Below, piece after piece: positions 38,868-45,536 of a stretch of DNA of 45,536 bases (position 1 is its first letter; each line of letters starts with the position of its first letter). Below the pieces are notes generated by a model that saw only the letters and a program-made list of their open reading frames with translations, was not told the DNA's origin and searched no databases. This DNA comes from Ruminococcus sp. UBA7013 (GTDB lineage: Bacteria > Bacillota > Clostridia > Oscillospirales > Ruminococcaceae): the NCBI GenBank assembly GCA_002449585.1, contig DJXD01000124.1, positions 1 through 45,536 of the forward strand, read 5' to 3'. Both the position numbers and the translations under genes were made by a program.

Positions 38868-39067
38868 CGCTGCGAGTTTGAAAAAAATAAAATAGAAATG
38901 TGAAAGAATTTAGAAAAGTCAGTGTGAAAATGATGTGATGCAGGAATTACTAATAGTCAATCTGTTTTATAACTTGACAAAATTTTAACCAAACATGGAA
39001 TCCCCCGTTTCTTTAAGTGGTGGACATCATCAAACGGAAGTAGGAGCGGGACATGAAGTCAATCTAC

Positions 39068-39096
39068 TTGACATTTTTCCATTGTTATGCTATATT
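39068..39096 (+). promoter_or_regulatory. Promoter of repeat-element RNA, copy B
   Basis: -35 TTGACA (39068-39073), 17-bp spacer, -10 TATATT (39091-39096). Confidence 0.85.
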
Positions 39097-39102
39097 ATAG
39101 AT

Positions 39103-39248
39103 AGTGCGCATCTTAATAAGAGTAAAAAGCAGGTTGTGCTGACAAATCATTCAGCACATAAAATTTTTAGTGTCCGTTACATGCGAACTTTGACAGAAGT
39201 CGCCGAAGCTCGTGAATGACAAAATTATGCTTTGACGTGGATTGAAAC
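39103..39248 (+). ncRNA. Putative small structured RNA of repeat element, copy B
   Basis: Contains the perfect 7-bp hairpin GTGCTGA-CAAATCAT-TCAGCAC (39136-39157), the fixed string acataaaatttttagtgt, the arm gttacatgcgaact and the terminal CGTGGATTGAAAC. Compared with copy A, changes are scattered point differences that keep the hairpin (A has one mismatch at its base), consistent with a conserved RNA. There is no coding frame with a ribosome binding site. Confidence 0.6.
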
Positions 39249-39298
39249 AAAACTATGCTACAATCAAAAAAGAACATTATTTTAGAAAGGTGATGAAA

Positions 39299-39538
39299 AT
39301 GGCTCTCAGAATGAAATCCTGCCCATTCTGTGGGGGAGATGCTTATCTTGCTGATACATGGAATGGTCAAGTTGCAGTAAAATGCTCTTCCTGCGGATGC
39401 AGTACATTGTATTTTAAACAAAAAGAAACCGCTATTCATATATGGAATCATCGGTCAGAAAATGGCAATAAAAAACAGAAATCAGATCAAGATCTGCAAT
39501 CATCAGAGTTGCCAAATGGAGTATATTATGGAAAGTGA
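39299..39538 (+). CDS. Lar-like zinc-ribbon small protein
   Basis: A 79-aa protein with two Cys pairs, CPFCGG (residues 8-13) and CSSCGC, followed by a helix ending AIHIWNHR. This is the pattern of the Lar/restriction-alleviation zinc-ribbon group (CPFCGG...CxxCG...AxxxWNxR), common in phages and mobile regions. The ATG at 39299 is chosen because AAAGG is then 8 bp upstream. Its 3' end overlaps the start of the exonuclease-helicase gene by 11 bp, so the two are translationally coupled. Function by pattern only; it may simply be a nucleic-acid-binding ribbon. Confidence 0.75.
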   Translation: MALRMKSCPFCGGDAYLADTWNGQVAVKCSSCGCSTLYFKQKETAIHIWNHRSENGNKKQKSDQDLQSSELPNGVYYGK

Positions 39539-42500
39539 GTTTGTTATGAACCATCAGGAAATTATTTTTTTAGATATAGAAGTAGATCCGAATACAAAAA
39601 AAGTTTTGGATTATGGTGCTGTGACAGAATCCGGCAAAATGCTGCATACACAGAATGTCAGTGAATTTGATGAGTTTATACAGGAATATTCCTGTTTCTG
39701 CGGACATAATATTCTGAATCATGATCTGCATTATATTCATCATCCTGATCAGATCGCCGTGATTGATACATTGACGCTTTCACCATTATTATTTCCGGAT
39801 CATCAGCATCATGCGCTTTTGAAAGATGATAAACTTCAGACGGAGGAATTAAATAATCCCCTGAATGATGCCAAAAAAGCAAAACAGCTTTTTTTTGAAG
39901 AAGTCAATGCCTTTCAGGAACTGGATGAAAAACTGAAAAAAATTTATGTCAGCTTATTATCAACAAAAGAGGAATTTAGATATTTCTGGAAATATTTTGC
40001 TATTTCTCCGGAAAGTGATGTGATTTTGCAAATCCAGACATATTTTCATAATCAAATCTGCGAAAATGCAGATATTGCAACTATCATACAGGAAAATCCA
40101 ATTGCATTGGCTTATTGTCTGGCATTGATTCATTCTGTTACAGAATCTGATAAATATGCTATTATTCCGCATTGGGTACATAGAAATTATCCTGAAACAG
40201 AATCAATCATGAAACAGTTAAGAAGCCAGCCTTGCGGAAATTGCCCTTATTGCCGGGAAAAGCTGAATGCAAAGACGTATCTGAAACGGATATTTGCTTA
40301 TGATGCATTTCGGACATATCATGATGAACCTTTGCAGGAAAATGCTGTTAATGCGGCGGTTCAGAATCAATCTTTATTAGCTGTTTTTCCCACAGGCGGG
40401 GGAAAATCATTGACGTTTCAGCTTCCGGCACTCATGGCCGGAGAGCTTTCCAGAGCTTTGACGGTTGTGATTTCTCCGTTGCAATCACTCATGAAAGACC
40501 AAGTTGATAATCTACAAAAACATAATATTACCGAAGCCGTTACTATTAATGGCTTACTCAGCCCCATCGAACGGGCAAATGCGCTGGAACAGGTGGCAAA
40601 TGGCATAGCCTCTATTATTTATATTTCCCCGGAGTCTTTGCGCTCCAGAACGATTGAAAGATTATTTTTATCCAGAAATATTGCCAGATTTGTAATCGAT
40701 GAAGCACATTGTTTTTCCGCATGGGGGCAGGATTTCCGGGTGGATTATCTATATATTGGCGATTTCATCAGAGAATTGCAGGAAAAAAAGGGAAATGGCT
40801 GTCAGATTCCTGTTTCCTGCTTTACAGCAACCGCAAAACAAAAAGTCATTAGTGATATTAAAGATTATTTCAAGAAAAAATTAAATCTGGAATTACAGCT
40901 TTTTGCTACAGATTCTGCACGTCAAAATCTGCGTTATCAAGTTTTGCATATGGATTCTAGTGATCAGAAATATATCACAATGCGAAATCTGATTGAAATG
41001 AAAAAATGCCCCACAATTGTCTATGTCTCCAGAACAAAGCGAACTTATGAACTGTCTGAAAAACTTTGTCAGGATGGCATCAAGGCAAGGCCATTTAATG
41101 GAAAAATGGAAAGTGCTATCAAGCAGGAAAATCAGAATGCTTTTATCAATGATGAAATTCAGGTGATCGTTGCAACGTCAGCCTTTGGGATGGGCGTGGA
41201 TAAATCTAATGTGGAACTTGTCATTCATTATGATATTTCAGATTCGCTTGAAAATTATGTTCAGGAAGCAGGCCGTGCCGGACGGGATCAGAATTTGCAA
41301 GCAGAGTGCTATGTGCTATATCATGACAGTGATCTTGATAAGCATTTTATGCTTCTGAATCAGACAAAGTTAAGTATCAGTGAAATTCAGCAAGTATGGG
41401 CAGCTATCAAGAATATGACAAAAGAAAAAACGCTGTACTGTTCACCGCTGGAAATCGCCCGTCAGGCTGGCTGGGATGATAGCAGTTCAGATATGGAAAC
41501 AAGAGTGAAATCAGCCATACAAGCTTTAGAAAATGCCGGATATATCAAACGAGGGAAAAATGTCCCTAGAGTCTATGCAACCAGCATTCTGATTCCCAAT
41601 ATGGCAGAAGCCGCACAGAGAATTGATGTTTCTGAAAAATTTATAGATGATAACGAACGCCAGACCGCTAAGCGAATTATCAAATCTCTGATTTCCAGCC
41701 GTAGCATTGCCAATGCAGGAAATGCAGATGCAGAATCCCGTGTGGATTATCTGGCTGATGTGCTCGGACTGGAAAAAAAGCAGATCATCCGAATGATTCA
41801 AATGCTTCGGGAGGAGCATATTCTTGCTGATGCAAAAGATCTGACTGCTTATATCAAACGAAATGAACAGAAAAATAAATCTTTGAAAATTCTGCAAAAT
41901 TACATTGCTCTGGAAACATTCCTGCTGACGATTTTCCCCGAAGAAAATGCTGTTTTCAATCTGAAAGAACTGAATGAAAATGCCCTTTCTCATGAAGTGA
42001 AAAAATCCACTGTCAAAGCCATTCAGACTATTTTCTATTACTGGACAATCCGGGGCTATATCCTGAAAAATCAAGATGCGGTATCAAACCGGATTTCTAT
42101 TTATCCTCAAAAAGAAGCGGCTATTGTCAGAAAGAAAAGAATGCTGTGTTTCTCCGTCGCAGAATTTATCATTACATTTTTATTCATCAGAAGTCAGGAA
42201 ATGCAATCAGATCGGGAAGAAATACGGGTTTTATTTTCTGTTTTGGAATTACAGGATGCCTATAATCAAAATCATCCGGAACAGATTCAGGCCGATGATG
42301 TAGAAGAAGCTTTATTATATTTATCAAAAATCGGATCTATGAAATTAGAAGGCGGATTTTTGGTTTTTTATGGCGGCATTGAAATTCAAAGGCTGGAACT
42401 GGATAATAGAATTAAATATAAAAAAGAAGATTATGCACAGCTGAATGAATTTTATCGGCAGCGCATTCAGCAGATTCATATTGTTGGTGAATATGCCAAT

Positions 42501-44339
42501 ATGATGACAAAAGATTATCAGCAAGCTTTACAGTTTGTCAATGATTATTTCCAGATGGATTATAAAAAATTTATTCACAAGTATTTTGCAGGAGACAGAG
42601 AAAAAGAAATTGAGCTAAATATGACACCTGCAAAATATCATCAGCTGTTTGATGGTCTTTCAGAATCGCAAAGAAAAATTATTGAAGATAATACATCCCC
42701 CTGCATTGTCGTATCTGCCGCTCCCGGAAGCGGAAAAACAAAAGTATTGGTGCATAAATTAGCTTCTCTGCTATTGCTGGAAGATGTCAAGCATGAACAG
42801 CTTTTGATGCTCACATTTTCCAGAGCCGCCGCTACAGAATTCAGAAACCGCCTGAAAGAATTAATTGGAAACGCTGTGCCATTTGTAGAAATCAAGACAT
42901 TTCATTCTTATTGCTTTGATTTGCTTGGAAAAATCGGCAGTCTTCAGGAATCTGATAATATTGTCAAGAATGCCGCTCAGCTTATAAAAGATGGAGAAGT
43001 AGAACCCGGCAGAATTGCTAAAACCGTTCTTGTGATTGATGAAGCACAGGACATGGATCAACATGAATTTGCCTTGATCGAAGCTTTGATAGAACGAAAT
43101 GAAGATATGCATGTGATCGCTGTCGGGGATGATGATCAAAATATTTATCAATTCCGGGGGTCAGATTCTAAATATTTTTATTCTCTGATAGAAAAATATC
43201 ATGCTGTGCAATATGATTTACTGGAAAATTACCGCAGTGATCGCAATATTATTGCATTTGCAAATACATTTTCTGCAACACTGACACAACGTATGAAGAC
43301 ACTGCCTGTCCGTGCTGTGAAAGAACAGAAAGGGACTGTGAAATTAATTCAACATGAAAGTCAGAATTTAGAATCTGCTGTTGTGGCGGATATGCTCGAA
43401 TCCAGAAAGGGAACAACCTGCATTTTGACAGGAACAAATGATCAAGCTTTGTGTATTATGGCGATTCTGATGCAGAAAAATATCCCTGCAAAATTAATTC
43501 AAAACAATGACGGCTTTGATATTTATCATATCGCTGAAATCAGATATTTTCTGAAATTACTGGATCAGAATAGATCCACTTCTGCTATTATTTCAAAAAC
43601 GCTTTGGAATTTTGCAAAAGAAGAACTGAAAAAACGCTATTCCAAAAGCGAAATTCTGCCCTTAATTCTGGAGATTCTCGAAACATTTGAACAGGCAAAT
43701 GAAAGATATTATGCTTCTGATCTGGCCTGTTTTCTGCATGAATCTAAACTGGAAGATTTTTATCACTCCGATCAGGGAATTGTGATTGTCTCCACAATGC
43801 ATAAGGCAAAAGGCCGGGAATTTGACAGCGTTTATATCATGCTGAATCATTATCAAATGCATGATGATGAAGAAAAAAGAACGCTCTATGTTGCCATGAC
43901 CAGAGCAAAAGAAAATCTGCATATTCATTATAATTATCATCTTCTGGATGATTTCATTTCTGAAACTATCGAATTTTATCAGGATATGACAGATTATCAG
44001 AAACCAGAGTTTTTAACAATGCAGCTTTCTATGCGTGATGTATTTCTGAATTTCTTTAAAGATAAAAAATCAAAGATCTTATCCCTGCAAAGCGGTTTTC
44101 AGCTTGCTTGGCAGGAAAAACAGCTTGGAATTTATTCTAATCAGCAATTTGTTCCCTTACTTCAATTTTCTAGTCAATGTTACAGGAAAATACAAGATCT
44201 GATTCATCAGGGATATTCCCCTTTCTGTGCAAAAACGCATTTTATTATTGCATGGAAAGGAAAAGAAGATACACAAGAATCTGCTGTTCTTCTTCCAGAT
44301 CTGTATTTCAAACGGGATGATACTTTGGAAAAAGCTTGA
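39528..44339 (+). CDS. Exonuclease-RecQ helicase-UvrD helicase fusion protein
   Basis: A 1603-aa protein. N-terminal DnaQ-like 3'-5' exonuclease (about 10-125: FLDIEV, CGHNILNHDLHYI, PLNDAKKAKQLF). A cysteine cluster CGNCPYC near 236. RecQ-type SF2 helicase (about 270-620: FPTGGGKSLTFQLP, FVIDEAHCFSAWGQDF, CFTATAKQKV, ATSAFGMGVDKSNVELVIHYD, QEAGRAGRD), then a winged-helix region. UvrD/PcrA-type SF1 helicase (about 1045-1475: VVSAAPGSGKTKVLV, VLVIDEAQDMDQHE, VGDDDQNIYQFRGSD, VSTMHKAKGREFDSV, YVAMTRAKENLHIHY). All main motifs look intact. The start at 39528 has GGAG 7 bp upstream; 39546 is an alternative. Likely DNA repair or phage defence. Confidence 0.92.
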   Translation: MESEFVMNHQEIIFLDIEVDPNTKKVLDYGAVTESGKMLHTQNVSEFDEFIQEYSCFCGHNILNHDLHYIHHPDQIAVIDTLTLSPLLFPDHQHHALLKDDKLQTEELNNPLNDAKKAKQLFFEEVNAFQELDEKLKKIYVSLLSTKEEFRYFWKYFAISPESDVILQIQTYFHNQICENADIATIIQENPIALAYCLALIHSVTESDKYAIIPHWVHRNYPETESIMKQLRSQPCGNCPYCREKLNAKTYLKRIFAYDAFRTYHDEPLQENAVNAAVQNQSLLAVFPTGGGKSLTFQLPALMAGELSRALTVVISPLQSLMKDQVDNLQKHNITEAVTINGLLSPIERANALEQVANGIASIIYISPESLRSRTIERLFLSRNIARFVIDEAHCFSAWGQDFRVDYLYIGDFIRELQEKKGNGCQIPVSCFTATAKQKVISDIKDYFKKKLNLELQLFATDSARQNLRYQVLHMDSSDQKYITMRNLIEMKKCPTIVYVSRTKRTYELSEKLCQDGIKARPFNGKMESAIKQENQNAFINDEIQVIVATSAFGMGVDKSNVELVIHYDISDSLENYVQEAGRAGRDQNLQAECYVLYHDSDLDKHFMLLNQTKLSISEIQQVWAAIKNMTKEKTLYCSPLEIARQAGWDDSSSDMETRVKSAIQALENAGYIKRGKNVPRVYATSILIPNMAEAAQRIDVSEKFIDDNERQTAKRIIKSLISSRSIANAGNADAESRVDYLADVLGLEKKQIIRMIQMLREEHILADAKDLTAYIKRNEQKNKSLKILQNYIALETFLLTIFPEENAVFNLKELNENALSHEVKKSTVKAIQTIFYYWTIRGYILKNQDAVSNRISIYPQKEAAIVRKKRMLCFSVAEFIITFLFIRSQEMQSDREEIRVLFSVLELQDAYNQNHPEQIQADDVEEALLYLSKIGSMKLEGGFLVFYGGIEIQRLELDNRIKYKKEDYAQLNEFYRQRIQQIHIVGEYANMMTKDYQQALQFVNDYFQMDYKKFIHKYFAGDREKEIELNMTPAKYHQLFDGLSESQRKIIEDNTSPCIVVSAAPGSGKTKVLVHKLASLLLLEDVKHEQLLMLTFSRAAATEFRNRLKELIGNAVPFVEIKTFHSYCFDLLGKIGSLQESDNIVKNAAQLIKDGEVEPGRIAKTVLVIDEAQDMDQHEFALIEALIERNEDMHVIAVGDDDQNIYQFRGSDSKYFYSLIEKYHAVQYDLLENYRSDRNIIAFANTFSATLTQRMKTLPVRAVKEQKGTVKLIQHESQNLESAVVADMLESRKGTTCILTGTNDQALCIMAILMQKNIPAKLIQNNDGFDIYHIAEIRYFLKLLDQNRSTSAIISKTLWNFAKEELKKRYSKSEILPLILEILETFEQANERYYASDLACFLHESKLEDFYHSDQGIVIVSTMHKAKGREFDSVYIMLNHYQMHDDEEKRTLYVAMTRAKENLHIHYNYHLLDDFISETIEFYQDMTDYQKPEFLTMQLSMRDVFLNFFKDKKSKILSLQSGFQLAWQEKQLGIYSNQQFVPLLQFSSQCYRKIQDLIHQGYSPFCAKTHFIIAWKGKEDTQESAVLLPDLYFKRDDTLEKA

Positions 44340-44364
44340 CAAATTCCCAGAATTGTAATATAAT
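44336..44364 (+). promoter_or_regulatory. Promoter of the DUF4250-vanZ genes
   Basis: -35 TTGACA (44336-44341), 17-bp spacer, -10 TATAAT (44359-44364). The -35 box overlaps the stop codon of the helicase gene. Confidence 0.88.
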
Positions 44365-44396
44365 TAAGAAAAGCAATTCTGAAAGGAGTTAATTTC

Positions 44397-44573
44397 ATGT
44401 CTATTCCGAATGATCCCATGATTTTACTCAGTTATATCAATACACAATTGAGAGATTTTTATCCGTCTTTGGAAGAATTTTGTAAATCCAATCAGTGTGA
44501 TATGCAGGAAATTATAAAAAAGCTTGCCGGGATTGGCTATATCTATGATGAAAGTCAAAACCGCTTTTGCTAA
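44397..44573 (+). CDS. DUF4250 small protein
   Basis: A 58-aa protein opening MSIPNDPMILLSYINTQLRD and ending GIGYIYDESQNRFC, the full DUF4250 pattern (PNDPxILLSxINTxLRDxY ... IGYxYDExxNxF). It looks like a small helix-turn-helix. AAAGGAG lies 8-9 bp before the ATG and a perfect promoter precedes it. Its 3' end overlaps the vanZ start. Function unknown, conserved across Firmicutes. Confidence 0.9.
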   Translation: MSIPNDPMILLSYINTQLRDFYPSLEEFCKSNQCDMQEIIKKLAGIGYIYDESQNRFC

Positions 44574-45135
44574 GCCAATTCTGACAAGCACACAAGCCCC
44601 TGCACCCCGGAAAAAGATCACATTGATCAAAGGGCTGATGATAACAGGATTTATTATTTATTGCTTTTCTGTATTATATCTCGTCATTCTGGAGCGATGG
44701 CTACATGGAAGAACTTCTTTCTTCCATTATGAAATAGAAGGCCTTTCCCGACTCGCACAGATGCAGATGCATTTTCAGCCTGTGCCATTCTATACAATTC
44801 AGAAATATCTCAACCGACTTGATCCCGGTAATCCGCTCCGGCGTTTCGCTGTGCTGAATCTTGCCGGAAATCTGGCTCTGTTCTTCCCGATGGGCTTTTT
44901 CCTTCCTTATTTCTGGAAAGCACAGAAAAATCCGTTCTGTTTTCTTCTGACAATGACTGTCATGATCTCCGCCGTGGAAATCACACAGCTTTTCACTATG
45001 CTGGGGGCTTGTGATATTGATGATCTGATTCTGAATCTTATCGGTGCAACGGTCGGCTTCCTGATATTTCATATCATGTATTTTATCGAAAGGAAATTAT
45101 TTCATGCAGGCTATCAAGATCATCTGCCGGATTGA
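44545..45135 (+). CDS. VanZ-family membrane protein
   Basis: A 196-aa protein with about four membrane segments. The VanZ signature is present: NLAGNLALFFPMGFFLPYF, then a helix with VEITQLFTMLGACDIDDLILNLIGATVGF. Relatives include the teicoplanin-resistance protein VanZ, but most chromosomal members are of unknown role. The first ATG of the pair at 44545/44548 is inside the DUF4250 gene, giving about 29 bp overlap; a TTG at 44524 is less likely. It overlaps the next gene by 32 bp. Confidence 0.88.
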   Translation: MMKVKTAFAKPILTSTQAPAPRKKITLIKGLMITGFIIYCFSVLYLVILERWLHGRTSFFHYEIEGLSRLAQMQMHFQPVPFYTIQKYLNRLDPGNPLRRFAVLNLAGNLALFFPMGFFLPYFWKAQKNPFCFLLTMTVMISAVEITQLFTMLGACDIDDLILNLIGATVGFLIFHIMYFIERKLFHAGYQDHLPD

Positions 45136-45403
45136 GCAGGATAGATTTCATCAGGAAATACAGAACCCGTTAGCAGATGCAGAAATGCAGAAATATGCAT
45201 TGCTATTTCTCAATGCCTTTTCCCCGGAACATCTGCTCAGAAAACTGGCTGAACAGACGGGGCAAAATGCTGTTCTAGTGTTCCGCACATCTGACACACA
45301 GATGAAGCGGTTTTATGAAGCATTCCATTTATCCAAGATTAGCAAGAAACCCCCCCCTTCTAAAGCCGGGGATGAATTGCGTCCCCCTCTTGACAACTAC
45401 TGA
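45104..45403 (+). CDS. Small hypothetical protein with 3' end replaced by repeat element
   Basis: A 99-aa protein with AAAGGAAA before the ATG, overlapping vanZ. Residues 1 to about 82 are an ordinary soluble alpha/beta protein (MQAIKIICRIEQDRF, SPEHLLRKLAEQTGQ). The last 17 residues (PPPSKAGDELRPPLDNY) are encoded by the left end and -35 region of repeat copy C, so the native C-terminus has been replaced or extended by the element. Family not recognised. Confidence 0.65.
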   Translation: MQAIKIICRIEQDRFHQEIQNPLADAEMQKYALLFLNAFSPEHLLRKLAEQTGQNAVLVFRTSDTQMKRFYEAFHLSKISKKPPPSKAGDELRPPLDNY

Positions 45404-45418
45404 AAAATATGGTATACT
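45390..45418 (+). promoter_or_regulatory. Promoter of repeat-element RNA, copy C
   Basis: -35 TTGACA (45390-45395), 17-bp spacer, -10 TATACT (45413-45418). The spacer sequence differs from A and B but its length is kept. Confidence 0.85.
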
Positions 45419-45424
45419 AGAATT

Positions 45425-45536
45425 GCATCTTGACAATGGTAAAAATAGGGGGTTGTGCTGACCAATCATTCAGCACATAAAATTTTTAGTGTCAGTTAGA
45501 CTTTCTGAAAAAAAGTAGTCAGGATAACTAACAAAA
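45425..45536 (+). ncRNA. Putative small structured RNA of repeat element, copy C (partial)
   Basis: Contains the 7-bp GTGCTGA/TCAGCAC hairpin (45456-45477) with one loop change relative to B. The following GTTAG/CTAAC arm pairs around a different interior from that in A and B, indicating that structure rather than sequence is preserved. Runs out of the window. Confidence 0.55.

Larger units (their letters stand above)
39001..39248 (+). repeat. Repeat element copy B
   Basis: Second copy of the element at 4980. It begins with the degenerate palindrome CCCCCGTTTCTTTAAGTGG, shares gacatgaagtcaa, the promoter and the whole transcribed block with copy A, and ends in CGTGGATTGAAAC (39236-39248). 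It sits 50 bp before the zinc-ribbon/helicase operon, which has no better promoter of its own in view. Thus the element may also drive that operon. Confidence 0.75.
45350..45536 (+). repeat. Repeat element copy C, cut by the window end
   Basis: It begins with CCCCCCCCTTCTAAAGCCGGGG and a second small palindrome GGGGATGAATTGCGTCCCC, then the promoter and the conserved hairpin block. Identity with A and B is high over gcatcttga.aa, gctgac.aatcattcagcacataaaatttttagtgt, then the second arm differs (cagttagactttctg...agtcaggataactaac). This looks like a compensated hairpin, GTTAG/CTAAC. The 3' end is outside the window. Confidence 0.7.

Overview
The window looks like the chromosome of an anaerobic, AT-rich, Gram-positive Clostridia member, most likely a fibre-degrading Ruminococcus or close Oscillospirales relative. 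The pointers are a SCIFF peptide with its radical SAM maturase, an NfnAB transhydrogenase pair, class III ribonucleotide reductase NrdD/NrdG, a secreted multidomain esterase with a type I dockerin, and Firmicutes-type AGGAGG ribosome binding sites. Many promoters have near-consensus sigma-A boxes spaced exactly 17 bp apart.

Layout. 1-10.8 kb: the tail of a type I S subunit, a PflA-like radical SAM gene, a degenerate VanY-like membrane protein, a CLC transporter-HAD phosphatase operon with two small unknown genes, glyA, a cluster of small unknown genes, a two-TM protein, rarA and a DUF3592-like gene. 10.9-13.8 kb: a DUF4253 gene, then about 620 nt of minus-strand non-coding sequence with a strong promoter, nested stems and a terminator (candidate large structured RNA), then nfeD-SPFH. 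14.0-20.1 kb: nfnA-nfnB-yajC-TIGR04086-lipoprotein, then scfA and scfB. 20.1-23.7 kb (minus): aroF, two tandem sugar-transfer-type ATP-grasp genes and a frameshifted membrane gene. 24.2-28.9 kb: nrdD, a methyltransferase, an orphan hsdS and nrdG. 29.1-32.1 kb: a 984-aa dockerin protein with two SGNH esterase domains. 32.1-37.2 kb (minus): an operon of an MBL-fold hydrolase, a protein with a GrpE-like C-terminus and a 936-aa non-canonical Hsp70. 37.4-38.8 kb: a DUF4353 lipoprotein. 39.3-44.3 kb: a Lar-like zinc-ribbon protein overlapping a 1603-aa exonuclease-RecQ-UvrD fusion. 44.4-45.4 kb: DUF4250, VanZ and a small gene whose 3' end is taken over by a repeat.

The most unusual signals are these. 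(1) A three-copy element (about 4980-5231, 39001-39248, 45350-end) has a GC palindrome at its left end, a perfect promoter, a conserved hairpin-bearing transcript and, in the two complete copies, a CRISPR-repeat-like 3' end (CGTGGATTGAAAC). It resembles a stand-alone guide-RNA or omega-RNA-like mobile element without a nuclease. (2) The roughly 620-nt structured RNA candidate. (3) The MBL/GrpE-like/Hsp70 operon. (4) The triple-fusion nuclease-helicase, whose zinc-type cysteine cluster lies upstream of the RecQ core. (5) Two type I S-subunit genes, one cut off by the window start and one without hsdM or hsdR nearby, each directly upstream of a radical SAM activase-type gene.
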